From: [Phialemoniopsis] sp. UDSM-2020
Taxonomy: Eukaryota > Ascomycota > Sordariomycetes > Thyridiales > Thyridiaceae
Assembly: GCA_018873225.1 (NCBI GenBank)
Contig: JAEILZ010000003.1
Location: 1,364,001-1,428,000 of the forward strand
DNA: 64,000 bases
Direction of reading: 5' to 3'
Shown: piece after piece, positions 32,277 through 45,640 of the stretch
Layout of the letters: each line of letters begins with the position of its first letter
Numbering within the stretch: position 1 is the stretch's first letter
The notes under the pieces: generated by a model
What the model was told of the DNA's origin: nothing
The model's input: only the letters and a program-made list of their open reading frames with translations
The model's database searches: none
Translations under genes and position numbers: made by a program

Positions 32277-32979
32277 ATAAAGACAGCTGGTCTCAATTGT
32301 CTGCACAAAAGTTAACATGGATGTGCTTGGAGGCGTCGTGGGATGTTATAATAGACTGCTTGCATACATTTGAGTGAGGCCAATTCAAGACTGGGTATGA
32401 AGTGCAATAGCTTACCACTTCCATGTGCATGCTTGGACAATGAACATCGACATCGAGACGACGACAATACTGACGATCTTGGCCTTGATTGAATCTCCCG
32501 GCAGAGCTCTGATGGCGGGTCCGGGAAATGAAGGTTGTTGAGTCGCGTAGTTGGAGCTTGGTAGCGACCGGCGCCTACCAAAGGGGGCCAGCTTCCCCTC
32601 CACGTGGACCCATTGGAGCCATGCGCTAGGTCGGACTCAGGATGGCCTGAGGCATGCCAGAATTTACTGTGTTGGTCAGTGCTGCTTCAGAGCTTTCCCC
32701 CAAATGCCCCAGCAAATTGGCCAGCCTGAACAGTTCCCTAGGCCGTTGCCCAGGTCCCGATCTGAGCCGAGCTCCATCCCTCCAATTAATGCGCTCCAAA
32801 ACAAATTTCTGCCCCCCAGTCGTGAAGCACCACCTGACACTGTTCTCAACACAACCTCGTCCCATCCCCATTTGATCTCCCAAACACTCTGTCTCTAATT
32901 CTTCAGACTCCCCCCTCCCAACCAATCTTCTCTACCATACCCCGTCTTCGCGTCTTCTTTTCGCATCACATCCATCATC
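32277..32979. other. Intergenic and por1 promoter
   Basis: No gene seen. C-rich stretch and leader before the porin ATG. Confidence 0.6.
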
Positions 32980-34318
32980 ATGTCTGTCCCCGCATTCGCT
33001 GATATCGCCAAGTCGGCCAACGACGTAAGCTATAGAGCTCTGCTCTCCCTGTGCCGAAAACCCCCGTCGAGGGAGCTCGGGAGAAATGTCTCAATTGCGG
33101 CGCATCACTAACACTTCACCCAATAGCTGCTCAACAAGGACTTCTACCACCTGTCCGCCGGTACCCTCGAGGTCAAGAGCAACACCCCCAACAATGTCGC
33201 CTTCAAGGTCACCGGCAAGAACAGCCATGAGGGTGCCACCACTGGCGCGGTACGTCATTTTCCCTTCCGGAGCTCCTATGCCGGAGCTTCGCCCCCTGAA
33301 TCGGTGCATGCCGCCGACCACAGCGCGGCGCATCGACAACAGATCAAAGAAGAACGCATTAGCTGACCTGAGGCATTTCTGATATCTAGATGGAGGGCAA
33401 ATACACTGACAAGTCTCTCGGTACTTCACCACAAAACCGCCCCAAACTCAAGTCAAACCGTAGCGGCCGGAGTCACCAGTTTCGGCTTCCGCGAATAACC
33501 CTATCTCGGATCGGGGGTCCACGGAGTCGCTGGCCTCCGTCCACGGTTATTGACTTGCAACCCGGCTTGGCAACAGTGCTAATGTTTTACCGTCGCACAG
33601 GCCTGACCCTCACCCAGACTTGGAACACCGCCAACGCCCTCGAGTCCAAGGTCGAGCTCGCCGACTCCCTCGCCAAGGGCCTCAAGGCTGAGGGTATCTT
33701 CTCCTTCCTGCCCGTCTCCCAGTCGCGCGGCGCCAAGTTCAACCTGCACTTCAAGCAGTCCAACTTCCACGGCCGTGCCTTCTTCGACCTCCTGAAGGGC
33801 CCCACCGCCAACATCGACGCCGTCGTCGGCCACGAGGGCTTCCTCGCCGGTGCCAGCGCCGGCTACGACGTCAACAAGGCTGCCGTCACCGGCTACAGCG
33901 CCGCCGTTGGCTACCAGGCCCCCACCTACACCGCCGCCGTTGCCGCCACCGACAACCTGAGTGTCTTCGCTGCCAGCTACTACCACAAGGTCAACACCCA
34001 GGTTGAGGCTGGTGCCAAGGCCACCTGGAACAGCAAGAGCGGCAACGCCGTCGGCCTCGAGGTCGCCAGCAAGTACCGCCTTGACCCCGTCTCCTTCGTC
34101 AAGGTTTGTTTCCGGAACCCCAATCATGATGTGTTTGACCGCTGGACATGCGCTGACCCCAATTACAGGGCAAGATCAACGACCGTGGTGTCGCTGCCGT
34201 TGCCTACAACGTCCTCCTCCGCGAGGGTGTTACTCTGGGCATCGGCGCCTCCTTCGACACCCAGAAGCTCGACCAGGCCACCCACAAGGTCGGCGCCAGC
34301 TTCACCTTCGAGTCTTAG
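32980..34318 (+). CDS. por1: Mitochondrial porin (VDAC)
   Basis: Voltage-dependent anion channel of the mitochondrial outer membrane, passing ATP, ADP and small anions. Five exons: 32980-33024, 33127-33249, 33390-33420 (31 nt), 33601-34103 and 34169-34318. Product 283 aa, exactly the usual VDAC length. N-terminal helix MSVPAFADIAKSANDLLNKD, then alternating beta-strand sequence of the 19-strand barrel, the GLK motif in SLAKGLKAEG, and a beta-signal-like end VGASFTFES. Intron 3 (33421-33600, 180 nt) is longer than most introns here. Strong codon bias to C-ending codons fits high expression. Convergent with the J-protein gene. Confidence 0.97.
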
Positions 34319-34659
34319 GAGGACTGCTGTCAACATCGCCAATGTCGACGCAACCGGAGGGCCCTGAGAAAGTCTACGGACCAGGGCCAAGATGTATCGA
34401 TTAGGGTTGAAGGGAGTCTTTAGGATTGTAGATTAGACGGATTGATGCATTTTGTTGCTGGGGATAGCATCCAACTTCAGTTTACTACCGCGTAAATAAT
34501 CCCGAAAATCATATCTTCATTCCATCTCCAAACTGTCTGCGAGGCGCATGTGCTGCTTCTCTTTCTAAGTGATCAATGTTTGTAGGTACAGGTATCTAAC
34601 GTGCAATATATGGTTTTTGTTATACAGTGAGGCGGCCCAGCTGACGGGGACAAGCCAGC
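34319..34659. other. Convergent 3' region of porin and J-protein
   Basis: No gene seen; the 3' UTRs of the two convergent genes meet here. Confidence 0.6.
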
Positions 34660-35606
34660 TCATTTCTTGGATCGCTTCTTATCATCCCCATCGGCCTTGC
34701 TCGACTTCCACCCGCCAAGCAGGGTGAACGGTATGAGCACAGAGGTCAACAGCACGCCGCATATGACGAAGAAGCTCCCCGCCATGCCCGTCTCGGACCG
34801 GATCTCGCCGTCCTGGCCCATCATCCTGCGCGCGCGCCGCTCGTCGGCCCGCCGGTGCGTGCGCTCGTGCGACTCCTTGTCGAAGTGCGGCACGTCTTCC
34901 TTGTGGCCGAACGGGTCCTGCCCGGGGCCCATGCCGCCCATGCCCCCGCCGGCATCCGCGCCGCCGGCACCCGTGCTCTCCTCGTGCGCGGCGCGCCTCT
35001 TGGCGCCCTGGCTGCCCCAGCCGCCGCTGCGGTAGAAGCTCGGCGGCGGGCCCGTGAACGTGCCCCTCCGGCGGCTGAGGCCCGAGGCCGGCCTAGCGCC
35101 CGCGGGGCCGGAGGTGCTGTGGTACGAGCCCCGCGGGTGGTGTCCGTGGTGTCCGTGGTGGTGGTGCGAGCGGCGCATGACGTCGCGGTCGTAGGCGGCT
35201 TTCTTGTCGGCGTGGCCTAGGACCGAGTAGGCCTCTGATATGCGCATGAAGCGCCGCGGCGCGTGGGGGTCGTGAGGGTGGTGGTCTGGGTGGTGGGCTT
35301 TGGAGAGGGTGTAGAAGGATCTGCGGATGGGTTTTCTTGTTAGAAAGGGGAGGTTTGGGACGGATTGGGCGGGTGAGGTATGAGAGGGGGTGAGACTGAC
35401 TTTTTGATCTCGGAGGGCGAGGCCTCTGGGTGCACGCCCAGCGTCTCGTAGTGGTTCTTGCCATCGTCTTGGTTCCTGGCAACTGCGGAGGCGTGGAATT
35501 GATGGCACGGTATGAATATCCTACTGCTATGAGGGCGGTGGTGGAGGGAGAGCAGCTGGCGAGGAGGGCACAGGGCCGTGTGCGGGTGAGGGTAGCGAAA
35601 TGGCAT
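34660..35606 (-). CDS. Mitochondrial J-domain protein with one TM segment
   Basis: Co-chaperone of an Hsp70. Two exons on the minus strand: 35606-35401 and 35320-34660; the 80-nt intron has GTCAGT and CGCAG. Product 288 aa. I chose the ATG at 35606 because MPFRYPHPHTALCPPRQLLS begins an Arg-rich, acid-free presequence; a longer in-frame start at 35765 would mask it. The J domain is at about 50-115: NHYETLGVHPEASPSEIKK, the HPD tripeptide in KAHHPDHHP, then RFMRISEAYSVLG. His-rich (HHHHGHHGHHP) and Gly-rich linkers follow. One membrane segment near residues 250-272 (SFFVICGVLLTSVLIPFTLL), then a short basic tail. Location in mitochondria is inferred from the presequence. Divergent from map2. 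Confidence 0.9.
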
Positions 35607-36104
35607 CCCGCATCTCCTCTGGTGGGAATTGGCTGCGTCCCCAAGCCGCTTGTATAATTCTGGAGTGTAATATTCCCTCTCTATGACTTCTCCCAGTAAG
35701 CTACCAGGGTGTTGGGAAATTGAGAGGAAAAGGCAGAGAAAGGGAGAGCTTGCGCGCTCATACAATTGAAGGTTGCGATATTCGGCGTTGGGGAAAAACG
35801 GTCGAGTGACGAAATGGATATGGCCGACAGGGGTCCGTCATGCCTGTTGTGGTGTGGCAGGCAAGGACTCGGAGCTCATTAGCGCGCCCTCACGTCAACG
35901 CAAAGGCGAGACCGAAGGATTTCTTGGTGGGCGGATAACGTCCATGGTGGGGTGGCTAAAAAAGAAGTTCGATAACACCGCTTTGCGCCGCTGGGACTTT
36001 TTGTTGGAGATTTTGCCAACTGCAACAAGAGTCAAATCATTTTATTTTCTTCCAGTGCCAGCTCAAGACTTTCAGTGCTTGCCCTGCGCATTGTGAACTT
36101 CAAA
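35607..36104. other. Divergent promoter
   Basis: Shared upstream region of the J-protein and MetAP2 genes. Nothing else seen. Confidence 0.55.
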
Positions 36105-37642
<1,538 letters not shown>

Positions 37643-38799
37643 ACTGATTAGTTAAAAGCCTCATGTTTGCTCAAAAGCGATCTCATCTCCGGACCATGAA
37701 TCAAAGAACGCATGTCACATTGCTAGAGCAGTGATGTCAGTGGAGCACGTGCTCAATGCTGCTGGCAGCTCGTGAGGGAATTACAGCTTTGAATGATCGT
37801 AGATTGATGTCCCATATCGATAATTCACACGGCTTTGCATCATCAAGTGTCGCAGCATGCCATTTGAGGCGCCAGGCGAGTGCCATTGACGAAAGGACGT
37901 GGAGCTGATGCCGATCAGGGTCCTCGTTTGCGTGCTGAGATCAGCAAGTGTCTGGAAGGGTCTGGCAGAGTTGGCAGGCGTCGACATCACTGGAGCCCCA
38001 CTTCTCCAGAGTTCTGGCCGCCCGCAGAAAGCTCGGAGAGCTGGTTGGAGCTGTTTTTGGCCTGTCGCTTTGGCCGGTAGGCCGGGTGTCCGGGCATGCC
38101 AGGGTGGATTTAGGGGGTTTTAGGGAGCGGCGTTAGGGGTTTGGGGCGAGGAGCGGGAGGAGAATAGGGAGGAATCGGGTGGTGTTGATTGGCTCGATGG
38201 CTCGCCTTTGCCCCGGCTTCGTCACTCATCCCGAGGTTTTTTCATTTTCCCATGGCCGCTAAACCCGATCTGGTGCAGCACAGCCAATCAGAGGCCATAT
38301 CAGCGCAGTTGCCACTCTTTTCCGATAAGATTTCGCGTCTGGGCACATGCATTCCTTCCACTCAAGCTGCAGGGCTAACCAAGGAAAAATTTCAAACTCG
38401 AGAAGAGTCTCTTTTTGGCGTCCGGCTCGCTGGCTTGTGAAATGATAAAAACCTCAGTCTCCGCAAAAACCCTCCAGCCCGACCGACTTCGGGAACCATT
38501 TCCGCTGCAATATATCCAAACATCTCTCTTTTCCCTTCGACCTAGGAATAACTGATTCGTCTTTCCTTTGACTCAAAACATCCTGACCTGTCGACATCGT
38601 TCTTTGCATTCGACAGACAGACTGCAGACAAAGCACCCGAGACACGAAAATAGAAGCAAGCCGCTTACCCTCGGGAAGTACTTCTATTAACCGCGAAGCC
38701 GGCACAACCGCTTCCACGAAAAGATAAAACAACACACTCTTTTCGACACTCCTCTCCCTTTGGAAATCACTCCATCAAACACCACACACACACATCAAG
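37643..38799. other. 1.2-kb intergenic and ups2 promoter
   Basis: No gene seen. GC-rich short ORFs at 37880-38136 have no motif. The last 350 bases are a pyrimidine-rich leader. Confidence 0.55.
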
Positions 38800-39393
38800 A
38801 TGAAGGTCTTCTCAAACACCGTCACCTTCAACTACTCCTGGGAGGAGGTCTCCACGGCCAACTGGAGGAAGTACTCCCCCTGGAACGAGAAGTGCAACCA
38901 CGTAACGGCCGTCGACACCATCTCCCGGAGCGTCGACCCTGCCACCGGCATCCTCAAGACCGAACGCCTCATCACCTGCAAGCAAAACGCGCCCGAGTGG
39001 CTCAAGACCGTCATGGGCGGCTGCACCGGCGAGTCCCAGGTCTTCGAGACCTCCTACGTCGACCCCGAGAAGAAGACCGTCACCATGGTCAGCCAAAACC
39101 TGACGTGGTCCAACCTCATCAACGTCCAGGAGACTGTCGTCTACAAGCCCCTGAACGGCCACCAGACGCAGTTCGTCCAGGACGCCAAGATCACTGCCCT
39201 GTGCGGCGGCTGGCAGCGAATCAAGAACTCGATCGAGGACACCCTCGTCACCCGCTTCCACGACAACGCCATCAAGGGCAAGGAGGGCTTCGAGGCCGTC
39301 CTCGAGATGAGCAGGAGGGTATTCGCCGAGGAGCGCGAGCGGGAGAAGCTCCGCGTCATGCAGGCTGGCGGCCAGTTCGAGATGGCGCAATGA
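38800..39393 (+). CDS. ups2: PRELI/MSF1 family lipid transfer protein (Ups2-like)
   Basis: Intermembrane-space lipid carrier working with Mdm35; Ups2/PRELID3-type members move phosphatidylserine for phosphatidylethanolamine synthesis. Single exon, 197 aa. PRELI/MSF1 domain at about 1-172: MKVFSNTVTFNYSWEEVSTA, HVTAVDTISRSVDP, TERLITCKQNAPEWL, NLTWSNLINVQETVVY, then the helix region GGWQRIKNSIEDTLVTRFHD. The start MKVF and the TERLIT block resemble yeast Ups2 more than Ups1; this subgroup call is from memory and less certain than the family. The ATG lies in a good context (ATCAAGATGAAG). The charged C-terminal helix is short. Confidence 0.93.
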   Translation: MKVFSNTVTFNYSWEEVSTANWRKYSPWNEKCNHVTAVDTISRSVDPATGILKTERLITCKQNAPEWLKTVMGGCTGESQVFETSYVDPEKKTVTMVSQNLTWSNLINVQETVVYKPLNGHQTQFVQDAKITALCGGWQRIKNSIEDTLVTRFHDNAIKGKEGFEAVLEMSRRVFAEEREREKLRVMQAGGQFEMAQ

Positions 39394-40177
39394 AGTGCTC
39401 ACGCGTCTTCCAATCTCGAGCTGATACCATCAGACACCTGCATCTGCATCTCTCCCGTCTTAGCCCTTCCACATCCCGGCATTTTGCCCTTCTACCTCAT
39501 CTTCGAGCGTGCGATTTATTACGATTTCCTTGGGCTGGTGGTCCGACCCACAGCCAAGCACCTATGACTCCAAACGCACGACGGCCTCCTTCTCATTTGC
39601 AGCATTTTCTTGCGCAGCGTTCCTGTTTTACTACACAAATCACAGAAGTGTACGACGATGACGGCAGCCACGGATAAACCAAAAGTACAGCTTGACCTTA
39701 CTGTTTAATTTTGCTCTTTCTCGGCGCGCGGGTGGGATACAAAAACAAGATATTCTTTCGGAGTTTAAATGGAATACCCACGCATAGACTGGAGCCTTCT
39801 ACATCCACAAAAAGACGGAAGGCTCCTAGTCGCCTGGAGGCATAGCCTGGTCACCACTCTCATCAATCAAAGAGATCAGACATCGTCGACTCGGCGGTTC
39901 GAAATCATAGAGTATAGAGATTAGACGAATGAAATAGAGCAAGACTCTTGAAACCAGCAAATGACTCCTCTCGTTCCATAACATGGCAGTGATATCTATG
40001 TGATCCGCCTGCATGCAAAATGTACGCCTCTCTAACTTGTTAGTACACACCAACGAGTGTCGCTTGTCTCTCCATAGCAAGAAGCTCAGTCCCGGGGAAC
40101 GAGATGGAGCACTCATGAATTCAATCCGCTAAATAAGAAGACCTCACCCGAACGCCATGATAATTCCCAAAGCAGCC
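39394..40177. other. 3' region, no gene seen
   Basis: Convergent 3' regions of ups2 and the 148-aa gene. Only shadow or motif-free ORFs. Confidence 0.5.
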
Positions 40178-40683
40178 TCAAATCCTTTGCGCCAAAGCAG
40201 CCATCTTCTCATTGCACTTCCGCTCATAAATTCTCAACAGTGTCCTGCTTTCATCATCCAGCCCTCCTGCCATGTCAGGCATGCCCGCGCCATCCCCAAG
40301 CACCCTCTTCACAAAGGTGACAGCCTCATCGTATCTTCTGTAAAAGTACAGCTCTTCCACAGCATGCAGAAGCTCCTGTGCCTCCAGCTTGTGTAGTTGC
40401 TGGTCAAGGGGAAGTTTGATTGTCTTCCATATCTGTAGTGATGGTCAGTACTCACGTCTCGTCACAGTACAAGATCGGATCCTTTCCATACCTCTCCGTT
40501 CTCGACCTTGACGCTGTACTCGGCCCTCACAGCCTGAAAGTCGGCTTCGGACTGCGCCGTCTTGTCGGCCCGGCTCTGGCCCTGGGTCTCGTTGGCGTTG
40601 GTCTTCTCGGAGGATGAGTCCTCCGAGTCGGACATGCCGATGGCCAGCAGGCCGGACTCGCTACCGGCCATCCTTGTCTCCAA
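40178..40683 (-). CDS. Unknown 148-aa conserved-looking protein
   Basis: Two exons on the minus strand: 40683-40492 and 40432-40178; 59-nt intron (GTATGG, CACTACAG). Phase 0 joins VKVENGE to IWKTIKLPLDQQLHKLEAQE. The N-terminal 45 residues are Ser/Glu-rich and disordered. The C-terminal half is helical, with ELLHAVEELYFYRRYDEAV and TFVKRVLGDG, then ESRTLLRIYERKCNEKMAAL, resembling one TPR-like helical pair. Not a family I can name. Divergent from the P-loop kinase gene with a 343-bp gap. An internal Met at residue 5 is also a possible start. Confidence 0.75.
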
Positions 40684-41026
40684 TGTCCTTGCTTCCCTTT
40701 TCTGAACACGTGAAGCAGGTTATGAGGTGACCATATCCGAACCTTGGGGGTGATACGTGATTCTGATGTACCGTGTAAGTGTAGAAATGTGGTGCTACCG
40801 CTTGACATCACTTGGTGGCAGAAAAGATTGCGGCGGGCGGGCGGTTGTGGGGTGGTTTAGTGGGGTTGTTGCTCACCAGCGGCCGGCATCAGGGCCGGAG
40901 GTGGGAACGACATACGGCAGCCTCTCTCATTCGTTCTACATGAGATCTTGCAACCGAGAAACGAATTAGCTTCGATACCACAGGATTCACCTTTCGTAGA
41001 GAGACTCTGAACAAGTACCGCTCACC
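40684..41026. promoter_or_regulatory. Short divergent promoter
   Basis: 343 bp between two divergent starts; no specific site identified. Confidence 0.4.
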
Positions 41027-42128
41027 ATGGAGAGCCAAGTGACTAGGCTCGTCGACAAGACGTGGAACAAGTTGCTCGAAACCCCGCCGGACCGCCGGTA
41101 CAGTAAGTCTCGAGAGCCTCACTCTAACTTACATGCCCTCCTCCTTCCTAGTTCCGGATATCATGCCATCTCAGGATTATCGAACATCCATTTTCCACAG
41201 TCCATGAAAGTCTTGTATCCCCTTCTTTCCATTGATCTCCCAGAGTTCCCTTCAAGCCAGCTCTGCTCTCACTTACACGCAATGAACCTTCAAAACGACA
41301 TAGACTAAGACCTGACCCCATCACAGTGATTGCAATAGCCGGCATTCCCGGTTCTGGTAAGCCTCACTCTCCTTCCCAAGCCCCGATCACCATATCCCAG
41401 GGAACGACTAACATTCCCTTCCAATAAAAGGCAAAACCACCCTCGCCAAGACCGTTGTCGACGCCCTCAACGCCCGCCACGCAACCCTCGACCCATCACA
41501 CCCATCTTACGCCAAGACTCCCATAGCAGCCTTCGTCCCCATGGACGGCTTCCGTATGTCTCCCTCTTCTCCATTCCCCTTCTTTCCTCCCCAGCCCCTA
41601 TTACAAGCCCCTTAGACTAACACCTCCTCCCACCCAGACCTCACACGCGCCCAACTATCCGCCCTCCCAGACCCAGCCACAGCCCACGCCCGCCGCGGCG
41701 CGGAGTTCACCTTTGACGGCGCGTCCTACCTGTCCCTCGTCAAGGCCCTAGCGGCCTCACCGCCCGTGACGGTGCGCGCCCCGTCCTTCGACCACGCCGT
41801 CAAGGACCCCGTGCCCGATGACATCGCCGTCGAAGCCTCGCACCGCGTCGTCGTGCTCGAGGGCAACTACCTGTGCCTCGACAGGACGCCCTGGCGCGAG
41901 GCTGCGCTGCTCGCCGACGAGCGCTGGTTCGTCGAGGTCGGGCGCGACGTGGCGAGGCAGCGCCTGGGCGCCCGGCATGTCCGCGCCGGCATCGCCCCTA
42001 CGCTCGAGGAAGGGCTGCGCAGGGCTGATGAGAATGACCTTCCCAACGGGGACGATATTCTGCAGAACCGGATCGACGTCGATGAGGTGATTACCAGCCG
42101 GGAGGATGGGAGCTGGGTGCATGAGTGA
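41027..42128 (+). CDS. P-loop kinase of the uridine kinase/PRK family (Yfh7-like)
   Basis: Four exons: 41027-41102, 41327-41356 (30 nt), 41431-41553 and 41638-42128. Product 239 aa. The 30-nt exon carries most of the Walker A loop: spliced reading gives MIAIAGIPGSG-KTTLAKTVVD. Next is PMDGFHLTRAQLSALPDP, the substrate-side DGFH motif seen in this kinase group, then RRGAEFTFDG, HRVVVLEGNYLCLD (Walker B region) and DERWFVEVGRDVARQRLGAR (lid). Likely phosphorylates a small metabolite; the substrate cannot be read from sequence. Closest family I know is the PRK/URK/PanK group with yeast Yfh7 and bacterial FrcK/YggC-like proteins. All junctions keep phase. Confidence 0.9.
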
Positions 42129-42812
42129 AGGATAAGGGAAACCCATAATCATAGCTACTAATAACTGGTACGGTAATGCGGTATATGAAGCATCAAAGGA
42201 AAAAACTTCACGAATATCGAAAGATAGTACAATACGCTGATGGCCGCGCTTCATCAGTGCTAAGGTAAGGCACTGTCCATAAGGGACCTTGTAACAACAA
42301 GTACTTAGTCTCTCACCCACGGCCTTCAACCCCTTTTCTGAAAAATTGGGCAATTCCGAGATCCGAAGAGAATCACACACCCAGATACGCCTGTCCATTC
42401 CTACAAATCAGTCATGAAAACAGCCCTCCCTCCCTCCCTTCTCCCTAATCTCCCTCAGAACCGCTCTGTGAGAGAAGAATTTGCTGTCCTTCTGTTCGCT
42501 GATGACGGCCACTGCATAATCTGCAAACCACGCTGCATACATGCCTCGACCATCAAGGGCACTCTGTTAGGTGCCTGGTGAAGGGTAAGCCGTGTATCAG
42601 AACGACGCTCTGCATTGCCTCCATGAGAAAGACGATAAATGGCTGTACAAGAAAACATGTTCCATTTAGGAACATCAAATGAGAGCTGTCACGCTCCTCC
42701 TTCACTTGTTGACCACCGAAGACGACGCTTACTCTCCAGTCTGATCGGATGTATCAACGCGCAGGCCTGAGAAGAACTTTGCTAGTTCGTCCTGCGATAC
42801 GAGTCAATACTA
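42129..42812. other. Convergent 3' region with G-quadruplex-type motif
   Basis: No gene seen. CCCTCCCTCCCTCCC at 42424-42438 (four G3 runs on the minus strand). A short reading just downstream of the minus-strand gene (about 42793-42735) could be its alternative last exon. Confidence 0.5.
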
Positions 42813-45640
42813 CTATCCCTTGCGATTTTCATCGAGAGAACGTGCCATGTGTGGGGTGACGCCTGTGAAAGGATGTTGATGCTGAGTCTCATCAGCCGGG
42901 TCCGCCCATCTTGACTGTCCAAGTCCGCGAACGCGCGGGTTCGAGTCAACAGATCCATCGGTGGCGGTTGAAAGATCTACGAGATCAGTTGCTTCCTCCT
43001 CTGTCGACGAGCTCTTGGCTGTTTGCTCAGGTCGCAGGTCGAAACGGGTGTCACGAATTGTGCAGTCCGCCGCCGACGTGCCGTCCAAGACTTGCTCGAT
43101 AGGCTCCTGAATGTCAGTTGTCTTCTCAACAACCGTAGGGACTGGATCAGAAGGTTCCTGAGAGCCCCAGCCTTGTGAGTCCCAGCCCGATACAGACGGA
43201 CTAGCAACCTGCAGTTCGTTGGTAGATGTAGAGGGTCCTTGACCCAGGGCGGAGTTAGGGGCGTCGTGGGTGATGCGAGTGACAGTGGCAGTAGTGGTCC
43301 TGAAGGTCGTTCGACGGACCAAGCGCAATTTGGGCCAATTCTCTGGTGAAAACACTTTGTCGGCGCGAAGGTCGAACAGCTCCTCTCGGGAGTATGTAGG
43401 TCGAACGGCATCGATGAGGCCGACAATTACCGAGATCGCTTCCCGCTTCTCGTCCTGTGTAAGACTGTCGTACTCCGGATTGTTCGCCGTCATATACTGG
43501 TCGGCAACGCTGTACTTGATGATTTCCAGGAACTCCTTCTCTGCGATGGTCTTGTCCGCTTTCTCCAGGACACCAGAAAGAAGTTCAACCTTCTCCCGGA
43601 GCTTCTCTCTCAGTGCCCTCAAGTCATCGGCAGAAGGCAAGACACTGCTGTCTTCAGCCTTTACAGTGCCGACCGAGCCCGCTTCACTCTCCGCGTCGTT
43701 GGCCTGCGGCAAAGCTGTAGGAGACACAAGGCTCTCGAGCTCGTCAGCATAGGCAGACCTCTGCCTCTGGCGAATGGTTGTGGATGCCACACTGTAATCT
43801 TCGAGGTCGACTAGAGACCCTCGCTGGTCTTCGGAGCCTGGCAGTCTGACGGTGACTTTGGTCGGGATCACTCCTCCTGCAAATTCGTCGTCCGAGTCTG
43901 TATCGATATGCGCAGTGTTCACGAGAACGGTCTGCTCAAGTTGTGAAGCTGGCATGGGAAGCATGCTGCTCTCAGTACCGACCGGATTAGCATTGCTACC
44001 TGGGGCGCCAGATTCAAGTCCGGGCTGCTGCAACAAGGATGCAGAGTCCGGCGCAAGCACACCCCCGGAAGATCCGCCCTCATTCTCCCGGGCCTTCTTG
44101 TCGGGAAATTCTGTGGGTTCTTGATATTGCGGAAGAGACTTGTCGATCTTTGTCGCGTCGTCTTTCTCATCATATTCCGACTTGACACCGAACAGACGCT
44201 CGTCGGCGGGTTGCTCCACCTTGTCATCCGTCTTTGACTTGATATTGGTGGTCTGAAGTGGTTTTCCTGCGTCGTCCTGAGTAGACTCGGCCTTCAGCTT
44301 TGTCGATGAAGCCACCAGGGAGACATTCTGAGGATCAGATTGGCCGAGCAAGGTACCGGATGCCGGAAGGCTCTTATCGGTTGAAATCCCATGACCCGCT
44401 GCTACTGTTGGTATCGACAGAAGTGATAGACGTGCCTCGTTGAAGTTTTTCATCTCCAAAAGTGACGCAAATTCGATCACGCAATTCGATGACAGGGCAT
44501 TGCCAGCCTGTCGGTAGAAGATAGTGTACACGCGGCCACTTGCAGAATAGTCATAGACCCTAAGGATGGGGATCCTTAAGTATCTCAGACCCTCCTTGAA
44601 GACTTCACAGAGTCCTTGATCGGGTGGCGGCTCGGAACACAGAAAGATCGTACCTAGAGGCGCCACGCCTCCGCCCAAGTGAAGACGGATTACTGCGCGG
44701 AAGACGATGTTGGAAGGCTCACTATCCCGGACAGTGGGAGTCTCTGTTGGCGATTCATTGCTCAGAGTGCTAGTAGCGACTTGTGGGTTTGACGGTAGAG
44801 GGTGAGCTGGCAAGAGTTTGACATTCTCCTGTACAGGAACATTCCAGCCTGGCCTCATGTCAGGCCTTCTGGCCGGGACTCGCTTTGGCATGTTTCCATG
44901 AAGGGGTGGCATAGACGTCAAGTCTACTGGCCCATCGCCAATGAGGTTGAGTCCGCGAGCCGAAAGAGGCTTCTTTTTGGATCCCTGTGCAGAGGCTTGA
45001 CGCTGAGGTTGTGCTTGAGCCTGCCTGGAAGCGTTTCGCGGTTGGGTATTGGCCTGTCGAGGCCCAAGCGGATTCGTTCGAGGCGAGAGGTTGGCTGAGC
45101 CCGGTGTGTTGAGTCGAGGTGAGAAGTTAGAAGAAGGCCGAGTAGGGAGCGGTGCTGGATTTCGGCGTTGATCGTGAAGTCGACCTCCACCGATGGTGTC
45201 GAGGCCTTCAACAGCCTGGGCATCCTCGTCCTTGAATTGGCCTTCATTGATCGCAACTATGTAGAGTCAGTAAGGTCAATATCCTCTTGTCAAGATGATC
45301 AGATAGTCCTACCCTTCCACTGGTTCGCATTCGCAAACACGGGGTTTGGATTTCTCCCAATCTGCCTCATAGCAGCATTGAAGCCCGTTCGTCGGCCTGG
45401 CCTGGACTGAGGAGGCTGATTTTGCTTGGGTCTATCCTCCATGGGCAAGAAATCTTGACGTTGAACACCAAGCTCCTCCTATCGAAACAGTAGTTAGTAG
45501 TGCTCTCGGTGACATGTTTGAGAGGTCGAAATAGGGCGAATCGATCTTGACAACGTGCGGATGGATCCTCAAAGGACTAGCGTAGGTTGACTTACCATCA
45601 TTGCAGCTTGAATGCTGTCGATAGAAGGTGGCTCAGCCAT
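42813..45640 (-). CDS. Unknown 884-aa protein, largely disordered
   Basis: Three exons on the minus strand: 45640-45596, 45478-45313 and 45256-42813, with canonical introns. The start MAEPPSIDSIQAAMM is followed by EELGVQRQDFLPMEDRPKQ and then VAINEGQFKDEDAQAVEG; phase is kept. Residues 60-200 are Arg/Gln/Pro-rich. A folded-looking part lies at about 230-340: FRAVIRLHLGGGVAPLGTIF, GLCEVFKEGLRYLRIPILRV, YDYSASGRVYTIFYRQ, LLEMKNFNEARLSLLSI. The rest is acidic and Ser/Thr-rich, with one helical stretch DLRALREKLREKVELLSGVL. No family recognised. The frame ends ...RKG and TAG. A reading DELAKFFSGLRVDTSDQTGE lies just downstream and could be joined by a weak-donor intron, so the C terminus is uncertain. 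Confidence 0.78.

Noticed and set aside
39820..39910. tRNA-like GGTTCGAAATC with a box A-like TAGCCTGGTCACC upstream
   Set aside because: The T-stem and acceptor stem do not pair, so no cloverleaf.
42939..42950. tRNA box B-like GGTTCGAGTC
   Set aside because: Lies inside coding sequence of the 884-aa gene, with no box A or pairing stems around it.
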